This document shows, one piece after another, positions 26,775 to 34,317 of a stretch of 64,000 bases of DNA. Each line of letters starts with the position of its first letter. Positions within the stretch are counted from its first letter, which is position 1. Location: NCBI GenBank assembly GCA_021404525.1, contig JAAWWE010000009.1:81507-145506 (forward strand). The letters run 5' to 3'. This DNA is from Rhodobiaceae bacterium (GTDB lineage: Bacteria; Pseudomonadota; Alphaproteobacteria; Parvibaculales; Parvibaculaceae). The position numbers were made by a program, and so were the translations under genes. A model generated the notes under the pieces. It made no database searches. It saw only the letters and a list, made by a program, of their open reading frames with translations, and was not told where the DNA came from.

Positions 26775-28123
26775 TCTGACGCAGGCGCTGCTTCCGACGC
26801 TGCCCGCTCTGCAAGCTGTCGACGCACATCTTCTTGCTTGTCCTTGTCGAGCGGAAAGCCCCACATAATGGCGACGACGCCCAAATAGCAGATCACCGGT
26901 ATGGTGACAAAAACGATGGACAGGCCCCGAATGGCACCGTCCGTGTTCTCTTCTCCGGGAACAAAACCGATGAGACTGAGTGTCCAGAAGACAACACCGA
27001 CCGCAATTGCGCCCCCTGTTTTCGACGTGAGCGTCGTCAACGCATAAAACAGACCTGTACGGCGGTGCCCTGTTTCCAGCTCATCGATATCGGCCACATC
27101 TGCAATTATAGAGCGGAAAAGGAGAGTCGTGCTTCCGACATTGACGCCCAGAATCATGAATATAAACGCGGCCGCGTAAAAATTACCTGGCGGTATCAGG
27201 AAGATCGACGGGACCATAACCGCATTGAAAAGTGCGGCGGCGATCAATGCCTGATGCTTGCCCAATCGATAGCTGAGCCTCACCACCACAGGGACAAAAC
27301 CAACCCCGGCAAAGAAATAGATCAACAGCAAGATACTCGGTACATCAATTTGCAGGACATATGTCGTCTGAAACAAGAACATGGATCCGAGCGCCGCACC
27401 TGAAAAACCGGTGAGGAAGTCCGACGCGATGACACGCTGTAGCGGCCGATTGTAGAGCAGCGGACGCACCGCATCGCGAAGAGGCAGCTCCTGCTTCTTT
27501 GAAAGGTTGCTGATTTCGGGGATCTTCCAGGCCGCCAACGCAATTGTAATGGGCAGGAGAATGACGACGAACCATCCCATTGCGGCAACGCGTTCTGCTG
27601 CGACATCCCCGGTACCAAACTGCTCGATCATTACAGGAATCAGCAGAACGACAGGCACGCCAAAAATCGCTGCTCCCTGAACAAAACCCATAATACGAGA
27701 GCGCTCATCATAGTCCTCGTGAAGCTCCGCGCCCCATGCCAGATGATTGAGTTGAGCCATCGTGAAGCCGATATAGAGGACAAACATCCATCCAAACAGA
27801 TAGAGGCCGCTGGACGGCGCGTTCGGCATAAAAACCATCACCGCAGACAACAAAATGATCGGGACCGATCCAACGATCCAATGGCGCCGCCTGCCCCATC
27901 GTGAAGGGAAGCGATCAGAAATCACCCCCATCATCGGGTCGGTCACCACGTCCCACAGGCGGGCAATCATGAACACCGTGCCAACAGTGGCCAGGCCAAG
28001 GCCCATCTGCTCGGCATAGAATTGAGGTAAATAAACGGAAATTGGGAGACCCATAGCAGCCATGGGAACGGCCGGTCCGGCGAAGAGCGCAAGTTTCCAC
28101 GTCGGTAACCTATCCTGTGCCAT
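26771..28123 (-). CDS. GPH-type MFS transporter (paralogue A)
   Basis: A 450-residue, 12-helix transporter of the glycoside-pentoside-hexuronide:cation symporter family (MelB-like). The first helices carry the family block with RLWDVVTDPMMGVISDR, then SRWGRRRHWI; the seventh-helix area has the second repeat. It closely resembles the transporter at 28943-30382, including RxWDVxTDPxxGVxSDRxxxRWGRRRHWI. Despite the family name, such proteins in this setting often take up non-sugar substrates. It follows hydrolase B by 57 bases on the same strand and is likely the third gene of that operon. Confidence 0.9.
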   Translation of the reverse strand: MAQDRLPTWKLALFAGPAVPMAAMGLPISVYLPQFYAEQMGLGLATVGTVFMIARLWDVVTDPMMGVISDRFPSRWGRRRHWIVGSVPIILLSAVMVFMPNAPSSGLYLFGWMFVLYIGFTMAQLNHLAWGAELHEDYDERSRIMGFVQGAAIFGVPVVLLIPVMIEQFGTGDVAAERVAAMGWFVVILLPITIALAAWKIPEISNLSKKQELPLRDAVRPLLYNRPLQRVIASDFLTGFSGAALGSMFLFQTTYVLQIDVPSILLLIYFFAGVGFVPVVVRLSYRLGKHQALIAAALFNAVMVPSIFLIPPGNFYAAAFIFMILGVNVGSTTLLFRSIIADVADIDELETGHRRTGLFYALTTLTSKTGGAIAVGVVFWTLSLIGFVPGEENTDGAIRGLSIVFVTIPVICYLGVVAIMWGFPLDKDKQEDVRRQLAERAASEAAPASD

Positions 28124-28180
28124 GTAAGAGCGTCCCTCCGCTGATCTCTGTTTGATAAATAGGGGTTTATGACGCGGTGA

Positions 28181-28933
28181 CTAGAGCCAGCCCGTAAGAA
28201 AGTCGATGACGGTGCCCTTAAAAGCCCCATTGGTGAGCAGATACATATGATCAGCCCCGGGGATAAGCTCCCCTTTAGCGCCAGGGATCGCCTCAGCCAG
28301 GGTAACCGGGTCCCCTGCAAGGTCGTCCCGCTGTCCGGCTACGACTAAAGTTTTGGCCCGCACAGCAAACAGATCGTCAGCTGAAGGAGATGTTCTATTC
28401 GCCCCCGCGCAGGCTGCCAGTGCTTTCAGGTCCTGCCCCAGCTGGTCCGCATAAAGGCGAAAGCCTTTTGCCATAGGGTCTGAAATTTCATCTGCCGAAG
28501 CCGCATCGAAAATGTTCTCGGTAAAGCGTGGGGAACGATTTGGATCGAGCATGTTGCCGCCAATGCCTGCAAGCACGAGATGGTCGATCCTCTTGCCTTC
28601 TTCCAACGCAAGCCGAAGAGCAAGCCCTGCCCCCATCGAAAAACCGAACAGATCCAGTTTGTCTATATTCAGATGATCCAACAGTGCTCTAACGTCACCC
28701 AGCAGGAGATCAGCCGCGTAGTCGTCTGATGAGTGACTCGCTGTGCTCTCTCCATGGCCACGCCAGTCCATCGCAATTACGCGGCGGCCGGTTTTTTCAA
28801 GCGTTCCATACCAACCTGTGCGCGACCAATTGTCTGTTCGCGTAGAGGCAAACCCATGCAAAAGCAAAATGGGGTCGCCGGATCCCACATCGTCATAGGC
28901 GATATCGATTCCATTGTTGGAGAAAACCGTCAT
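28181..28933 (-). CDS. Alpha/beta hydrolase (paralogue B)
   Basis: A 250-residue alpha/beta hydrolase: LLHGFAST, WRGHGES, nucleophile GFSMGA, acid in VAGQRDDLAG and late His in GADHMYLL. Starts at ATG 28933, nine bases after the stop of transporter B, so the two are co-transcribed and probably translationally linked. Related to the hydrolase at 24688. The pairing with a transporter suggests it opens an ester or lactone of the imported compound; this is inference from position. Confidence 0.9.
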   Translation of the reverse strand: MTVFSNNGIDIAYDDVGSGDPILLLHGFASTRTDNWSRTGWYGTLEKTGRRVIAMDWRGHGESTASHSSDDYAADLLLGDVRALLDHLNIDKLDLFGFSMGAGLALRLALEEGKRIDHLVLAGIGGNMLDPNRSPRFTENIFDAASADEISDPMAKGFRLYADQLGQDLKALAACAGANRTSPSADDLFAVRAKTLVVAGQRDDLAGDPVTLAEAIPGAKGELIPGADHMYLLTNGAFKGTVIDFLTGWL

Positions 28934-28942
28934 GGAATGTCC

Positions 28943-30382
28943 CTAGTTACCGCCAACACCAGTCGGCTGAGGTCCAGACGACTGCGCATCCGAAGGCTCG
29001 CCAGTTCTGTCAATGATCGCGGCAGCGGCTGCATCAAGGGCGCGCTTCTCCAGCGTTGCGCGGTTCTGCAACTGGGTTTCTTCATCCAGTGGAAAATACC
29101 AGATGATGTAGGCACCCACGAAGCTCACGAGCACAGCCGGCAACACATAGATCAATCGGAGTTGCCACAGAACTTCGTCGCTATTCTCCCCACCGGCTTG
29201 GAAACCGATATAGTCGAGCGCAACATAGCCGATGAAAATGGCAAAGGCGGCCCCCACCTTACTGGTCATTGTAAGCAGTGAATAAAAGAGCCCTGTCCTT
29301 TGCTGTCCGGACTCGATGGCATCGTGATCTGCAACATCCGCCATGATGGACCGGTACAGGAACGGTGCGGCTGCCATATTAAGTCCGAAGATCACCCAGC
29401 AAATGAGGGCTATAAGTGCGCTGCTTTCTGGAATGAAGAGGATCAAAGGTACGGTTGATCCACTAAAGATGGCTGAGAAAGCCGTGGCTTTGTGTTTTCC
29501 AAATCTCTCGGAGATCTTGATCCAGATCGGAATACAAACAACGCCCGCCGTGAAATAGCAGAGCAACAATATGCCGGAATAAGCCGTTAGCTTGAGTGCA
29601 TCCTCGGCGAGGAACAAAAAGAGGCTCGCCACCAGTCCCCCACCAATCCCAGCCAGCAGGTCACATAGCAGCACCACTCTGAGGGGACGGTTCGCAAACA
29701 AAACCTTCACGGCTTCTCTGAACCCTACATGTTTCGGCCGGGGCGATGGCTTTTCACCGACGTGCCAAGCAGCAAGGCCGACAGTCAAAGGTAGCAGAAT
29801 GATCACAAAGAGCCCCATGGCACCGACCCGTGCCCGGTCAAGGTTCTCTGTCACCGTCTGCTCAATGATAACGGGCAGCAACAGCACCAGTACCATACCG
29901 GCGATCAACGCCACTTCCCGCGCACCATGCACCCGTGAACGTTCGTTGTAGGACGGGGTAAGTTCCGCCCCCCAAGACATGTGAGAGATGGTCAGCAAGG
30001 TCCATCCGATATAGAGCAACACCATCCACCCAAGCAGGTAGAACTCACTGACAGTCTCATACGGGACCAGAAAAACCATATACACAGAGAGCATGATGAT
30101 CGGCACGGATGCCACGATCCAGTGCCGTCGCCGCCCCCACCTGGTTTCATAGCGGTCCGACAGAACACCCAGAACAGGATCTGTGAAGACATCCCAAAAG
30201 CGGATGATCAGAAACAAGCTGCCGACAACGGCAAGCTCAAGTCCAATCACTTTGGCATAGAAGGGCGGGATATGAACCGCCAAGGGAAGTCCAAGAGCGG
30301 CAATAGGAGCCGCGGGCAGAGAAAACGCCCACAATGTCGAACGTTTAAGCGCGTCGCCGCGCTGGTCGGCCTCCTCCGCCAT
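28943..30382 (-). CDS. GPH-type MFS transporter (paralogue B)
   Basis: A 479-residue, 12-helix transporter, first gene of the operon transporter B - hydrolase B - transporter A. It shares the family block IRFWDVFTDPVLGVLSDR and RWGRRRHWIVAS with paralogue A, and the second-half block DVADHDAIESGQQRTGLFY parallels DVADIDELETGHRRTGLFY in A. I set ATG 30382 (MAEEADQRG) because GGGAGG lies upstream; about 67 extra residues upstream look non-coding. A C-terminal cytoplasmic tail of ~45 residues is rich in Ala, Asp and Glu. Confidence 0.9.
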   Translation of the reverse strand: MAEEADQRGDALKRSTLWAFSLPAAPIAALGLPLAVHIPPFYAKVIGLELAVVGSLFLIIRFWDVFTDPVLGVLSDRYETRWGRRRHWIVASVPIIMLSVYMVFLVPYETVSEFYLLGWMVLLYIGWTLLTISHMSWGAELTPSYNERSRVHGAREVALIAGMVLVLLLPVIIEQTVTENLDRARVGAMGLFVIILLPLTVGLAAWHVGEKPSPRPKHVGFREAVKVLFANRPLRVVLLCDLLAGIGGGLVASLFLFLAEDALKLTAYSGILLLCYFTAGVVCIPIWIKISERFGKHKATAFSAIFSGSTVPLILFIPESSALIALICWVIFGLNMAAAPFLYRSIMADVADHDAIESGQQRTGLFYSLLTMTSKVGAAFAIFIGYVALDYIGFQAGGENSDEVLWQLRLIYVLPAVLVSFVGAYIIWYFPLDEETQLQNRATLEKRALDAAAAAIIDRTGEPSDAQSSGPQPTGVGGN

Positions 30383-30628
30383 CCAGTATCCTCCCTGAAT
30401 TTTGTGACCGGCTCTAATGGCCGACTGAATATCTTTGACATAACTATATGCGCAACCGACCACATCGCGCCAGCAAATGCGAACGACACTCAGGAAGTTG
30501 ATGCCGGGTGAGGCATTTGGTCGGCTCCGACATCGCGCCAAAAGACTGGAAATTGCCCCTTCCTGAGGATAGGGTAACGCCAAATTTCAATACCGGCGGC
30601 ACGGTCCCGCCGCAACAGAGTGGGTCTC

Positions 30629-30874
30629 ATGGCGAGCGGCACGAATATCCCTAAATTTCATAATGATTCAGGTGTTGGCGAAATCCGCATTGGCGCAAAG
30701 GAATTCAAATGCATGGGCGCGACGCCACCCAACGACCATCCCCATGTCTTCCTGGATATGGGCGAAGAGTCAGAAATCATCTGCCCTTACTGCTCTACCC
30801 TTTACAAGTTCGACGCCTCACTAAAGGCCGATGAAGCGTCGCCAGCAGAGGCTGCCTGGCGCGAAGCATCCTGA
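30629..30874 (+). CDS. Zinc-finger domain protein (zf-CHCC, NDUFS6-like)
   Basis: An 81-residue protein with a single zinc-finger domain of the CHCC type related to the NDUFS6 subunit of complex I. Visible ligands are Cys in FKCMG, His in DHPHVFLDM, and the closing CPYCSTLY pair. In alphaproteobacteria a small stand-alone version is common and may act near complex I or in another protein complex. The ATG at 30629 is chosen over a GTG nine bases earlier. It is followed 55 bases later by the lactonase-like gene. Confidence 0.85.
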   Translation: MASGTNIPKFHNDSGVGEIRIGAKEFKCMGATPPNDHPHVFLDMGEESEIICPYCSTLYKFDASLKADEASPAEAAWREAS

Positions 30875-30929
30875 CTGAGAAGAAGCCCCCGCCAGTCGGC
30901 GAACGCGCTGAGTTCTGGAGGATCTCGCA

Positions 30930-31691
30930 ATGCCCGTGAAGCTCTATGCATTCACATGCGGCTACCTCACCCTTCCTGCGACTTTCATTTTAAAGGGCGA
31001 CACAGGTCGCCTCACCCTCCCGATTCCCTCCTACCTAATCGTCCATCCAAAGGGCAAAGCCCTGTTCGATAGCGGGCTGCATCTGCAAACGCAGACAGAT
31101 CCTTTGGGATATGCCGGAGAAGAGTCACTCAAGTTTTCCGAGTTTCATTTCCTCCCAGGTGAAGAAATTTCCTCGCGTCTGATGGCGATGAATGTCGACC
31201 CGGGCGAGATTACTCATCTGATCAATTCCCATTTGCACTACGACCATGCTGGCGGTAATGGCCAGATACCTAACGCGGATCTCATCGTGCAACGGAACGA
31301 ATGGGACCACGCAATGGCTCTGCCAGACACAGATCTTGCCTATTTTAAACAAGACTTTGATATCGGTCAGCGCCGCCAGTTGATTTCCGGTGAGCATGAT
31401 TTGTTTGGAGATGGGTCGGTCGTATGCCTGCCAACCTACGGACACACACCAGGCCATCAATCCCTGCGCGTGAGAACAGAAAAAAACGAGTATATTCTCT
31501 GTGGAGACGCTTGCTACCTGAAGGAGTCGCTCGAAAAGCTGCACCTACCAGGCATCGCTCACGATAAGGAAGCAATGCTGGCTGTTTTCCGGCGCCTTCG
31601 CGACATGCAGAGCCGTGGCGCAACCATCATGTATGGCCATGACCCCAACTTCTGGCAGTCAGTGCCGCAGGGCCCGATCTGCCTGCCATAG
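30930..31691 (+). CDS. Metallo-beta-lactamase-fold lactonase (AttM/AiiB-like N-acyl homoserine lactonase family)
   Basis: A 253-residue MBL enzyme. The metal motif is His101-x-His103-x-Asp105-His106 (HLHYDHAGGN); further ligands are His in TYGHTPGHQ and Asp in CGDACY. The N-terminal segment LPIPSYLIVHPKGKALFDSG is typical of the AttM/AiiA/AiiB AHL-lactonase group, which opens the lactone ring of N-acyl homoserine lactones. Other members open gamma-butyrolactone or other lactones. No luxI/luxR genes are in the window. GGAGG lies upstream of the ATG. Confidence 0.85.
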   Translation: MPVKLYAFTCGYLTLPATFILKGDTGRLTLPIPSYLIVHPKGKALFDSGLHLQTQTDPLGYAGEESLKFSEFHFLPGEEISSRLMAMNVDPGEITHLINSHLHYDHAGGNGQIPNADLIVQRNEWDHAMALPDTDLAYFKQDFDIGQRRQLISGEHDLFGDGSVVCLPTYGHTPGHQSLRVRTEKNEYILCGDACYLKESLEKLHLPGIAHDKEAMLAVFRRLRDMQSRGATIMYGHDPNFWQSVPQGPICLP

Positions 31692-31712
31692 CGAATTGGC
31701 CGTTGGCCCGGC

Positions 31713-32540
31713 TTAAGAAAGCCCGAAAACCCGCCGAGCATTCCCGCTGAGAAAGAGCTCCCTGCCCTCGTCCGACAGACCAAGCGCATCGATATGTTTC
31801 AGACACCGGCTTGGCGAAAGCATCGGCCAGTTGGTGCCGAACATCACCCGAGACTGCCCTGGTCCCTTCATGAACTTTACAAAATCCTCCGGCAACCGGT
31901 GCACCGCGTAGGCCGAAGTATCTGCATAAAGATTGGGATATTTGAGACTGAGGGAAACCAGCTCATCAATCCACGGAAAACCAACATGGCCGCCAACGAC
32001 TTTGAGCTCGGGAAAGTCGAGAAGCACGTCGTCCAGATAGGGAATGAGACGACCAGGTTCTGAACGACATAGCGGTCCCGTATGACCGATCTGGGTGCAG
32101 AAAGGGACGCCGGCTTCAACGCAGGCCACATAGATCGGGTAAAACCGTCGATCATTGGGAGGCAGGTCCAGTAGCCAGGGCACCAACCGCACGCCGACAA
32201 AACGCTTTCCGTCGACCCAGCGTCGGATCTCGCGGACTGCCTCAACGGGATTGTTGATGTCGACCGTAGCCAACCCTCGAAACCTGTCTGGCGCCGCATC
32301 AATCGACTCAGCAACTTCTTCATTGCTGATCAAGGATCCTTCCGGCCCCTGCCAGGCTGAGAGAAACATAATGTCTACATCAGCCGCATCCATTGCAGCA
32401 ACGGTCCCGGCAACGTCAGGAATCGACCTATCTCCAGGCCGCCCTGTCCAGCGGAGCAAAGTCTCCATCCAGGGCCGGTCGGCCATCCGCTGCGTCGTGA
32501 TTTGAGCCCAAACATCTATCGCACCCACATGCACCTCCAT
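31713..32540 (-). CDS. Amidohydrolase family 2 (ACMSD-like TIM barrel)
   Basis: A 275-residue metal-dependent hydrolase or decarboxylase of the amidohydrolase-2 family. It has TIM-barrel landmarks: VGVRLVPWL, CTQIGHTG, VVGGHVGFPW (His/Gly), FGTNWPML near the end (usual FGSDxP). The N-terminal HxH is replaced by VWAQ in IDVWAQITT, so one common metal site is missing; the fold is still typical of 2-amino-3-carboxymuconate-semialdehyde decarboxylase relatives. GGAGG sits between two candidate starts, so GTG at 32528 may be the true start rather than ATG 32540. Divergent from the MarR gene, with a palindrome between. Confidence 0.82.
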   Translation of the reverse strand: MEVHVGAIDVWAQITTQRMADRPWMETLLRWTGRPGDRSIPDVAGTVAAMDAADVDIMFLSAWQGPEGSLISNEEVAESIDAAPDRFRGLATVDINNPVEAVREIRRWVDGKRFVGVRLVPWLLDLPPNDRRFYPIYVACVEAGVPFCTQIGHTGPLCRSEPGRLIPYLDDVLLDFPELKVVGGHVGFPWIDELVSLSLKYPNLYADTSAYAVHRLPEDFVKFMKGPGQSRVMFGTNWPMLSPSRCLKHIDALGLSDEGRELFLSGNARRVFGLS

Positions 32541-32543
32541 TTA

Positions 32544-32557
32544 CTTCACTAGTGAAG
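32544..32557. promoter_or_regulatory. Perfect 14-bp palindrome, probable MarR operator
   Basis: CTTCACTAGTGAAG reads the same on both strands. It lies in the divergent intergenic region between the amidohydrolase (start 32528/32540) and the MarR gene (32605), only 4 bases upstream of the amidohydrolase ATG. Palindromes of this kind are the usual MarR target. Binding would block both promoters and set up autoregulation. Assignment to this MarR is inferred. Confidence 0.6.
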
Positions 32558-32604
32558 CTTATAGGAAAGTTGGGTGTTCCGGGCAAGGGGTTTATGATGA
32601 GCCT

Positions 32605-33039
32605 ATGTCAGCACATAAAGAACGCCTCTATTTCCTCCTCCAGGTCGCAGCCCACCGCCTAAAAACCGCAGCAGACAATGACTTGATTGACGCCGCCGGC
32701 CTCTCAACCACGCAAGTTGCGGTCCTCAACCTCATCGCATCGTCTGAAAACGTGAAGCAGCGAGATCTCGCTAGGCGTCTCAGGCAAAACGAATCTGCGA
32801 TTACTGCGATGGTGGCCAGATTGATGAAAGCAGATCTCGTCACCCGTCGACGTAGCGAAACAGATGCACGCACCTGGCTGCTCGATCTAACACCAAACGG
32901 AAAGAAAACCCTGAAACGTGCAGAGAAACCGTTTCAAGAAATAAATGCCCGCCTGGATCAAACCTTGGGTAAGAAAGGCGTCGCGACCTTGGCAGCAGAG
33001 CTGACTGCGGTCACGGAAGAGTTTTCTAAGGGCGAATAG
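32605..33039 (+). CDS. MarR-family transcriptional regulator
   Basis: A 144-residue winged-helix regulator. The MarR core is clear: STTQVAVLNLIAS, RDLARRLRQNESAITAMVARLMKADLVTRRRSETDAR (recognition helix and wing, shown here as two stretches), then a Leu-rich C-terminal helix for dimerisation. Its MFS gene follows after 35 bases. Together with the palindrome at 32544, this looks like an autoregulated ligand-responsive unit controlling the MFS pump, and perhaps the divergent amidohydrolase. The inducer is unknown. Confidence 0.92.
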   Translation: MSAHKERLYFLLQVAAHRLKTAADNDLIDAAGLSTTQVAVLNLIASSENVKQRDLARRLRQNESAITAMVARLMKADLVTRRRSETDARTWLLDLTPNGKKTLKRAEKPFQEINARLDQTLGKKGVATLAAELTAVTEEFSKGE

Positions 33040-33074
33040 GCCCCCTCTCAGCAAATAAATCAGATAGGTAAAGA

Positions 33075-34301
33075 ATGCCGACGGCCCCCCCCGAGCCTCA
33101 AAAGCGTAACGAAGACACAACCAAACATTTGAGCAAGGCGAAGCTCTACATGTTGTCGCTCGCTAGCGCTGTAGTCACCGCCAACGCCTATTACATTCAC
33201 CCCATCATTGCCCGTGTCGCAGAGGACTTCAGTGTGAGTGCGGCCATGATCGGCGCGGTGCCAGCACTTAACCAGATTGCCCTTGCGCTCGGCATTCTCT
33301 TACTGCTGCCCCTTGGCGACCGGGTGAGCAATAGAAAGCTCACATCATTCTTCGTCGCAGGGCAGTTCTGCGGCATTCTCGCTATGGCTCTGGTGCAGGA
33401 CTTCAGACTGTTCATCGCTGGGTCCACAATCCTGGGCTTCTTCACCATCGCGCCCTACCTGCTCCCCGCCTATGTTTCCAAACGAGTCCCGCCATCGGAG
33501 CTTGGCCATGCAACAGGCATTCTGACTGCAGGCATAATTGGTGGTATTCTCCTCGCGCGTGCAGGGGCCGGTTTCCTCGGCGAAAACTTTGGCTGGCGCA
33601 CCGTCTATTTTGTTGCCGCCACATTAATGTTGATCGTGTCCATTGCCCTCCCCCTCATCATGGAGGAACGCGAAAACCAAACATCCGCTCGCCAGTCATA
33701 TAGGCAGTTGATCTACTCCATCTTCCCGATCATCAAGACACATCCGGACATCCTTCGTGCCGGTGCCATTCAAGCCTTGAGTTTCGGGATCTTTCTTGCC
33801 GTCTGGTTGGGACTGGGACTTCACCTCACAAGCCCCGAAATGGGCTATGGAGTGGACACGGTGGGGTACCTCGCAGCGATTTCAGCGCTTAATCTGGTGA
33901 CAACGCCAAGGATGGGCGCATGGGCCGACAAAACCGGTGCCTATAAATCTCGTGTCATCCTGGCGACCATTCAGTTGTTCGGCGTCGGATCGTTGTTTGT
34001 TTTTGGCAACAATCTCTGGCTCCTCATGATCCCTCTCATCACGATGAACCTGGTGGGACCTGTCATCGATATCACCGGCCGCATGACCTTCCTCAACCAG
34101 GATGCAACAGTCAGAACGCGCTTAATGACCGTCTACATCTTCCTGATGTTTCTGGGCGGAGGCATGGCCAGCTGGGCGGGCACCGTCGCCTACGACTGGG
34201 CCGGTTGGACAGGCAACGTCACTTTCGCGTTTATCATGTCCGTTCTTGTGCTCACCCTATCTGTGTGGAGCTATCGAAAGACGGGCGCCGGCAGCAAATA
34301 G
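33075..34301 (+). CDS. MFS transporter (drug/arabinose-efflux-like)
   Basis: A 408-residue, 12-helix major facilitator. Helix 1 carries ANAYYIHP, and the loop between helices 2 and 3 has LPLGDRVSNRK, the RxxDRxxxRR-like MFS motif (here GDRVSNRK). Members of this type mostly export drugs or metabolites. It follows the MarR gene on the same strand and is probably part of its regulon. ATG 33075. Substrate not known. Confidence 0.9.
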   Translation: MPTAPPEPQKRNEDTTKHLSKAKLYMLSLASAVVTANAYYIHPIIARVAEDFSVSAAMIGAVPALNQIALALGILLLLPLGDRVSNRKLTSFFVAGQFCGILAMALVQDFRLFIAGSTILGFFTIAPYLLPAYVSKRVPPSELGHATGILTAGIIGGILLARAGAGFLGENFGWRTVYFVAATLMLIVSIALPLIMEERENQTSARQSYRQLIYSIFPIIKTHPDILRAGAIQALSFGIFLAVWLGLGLHLTSPEMGYGVDTVGYLAAISALNLVTTPRMGAWADKTGAYKSRVILATIQLFGVGSLFVFGNNLWLLMIPLITMNLVGPVIDITGRMTFLNQDATVRTRLMTVYIFLMFLGGGMASWAGTVAYDWAGWTGNVTFAFIMSVLVLTLSVWSYRKTGAGSK

Positions 34302-34317
34302 CATCGCCGCCAGCTCC

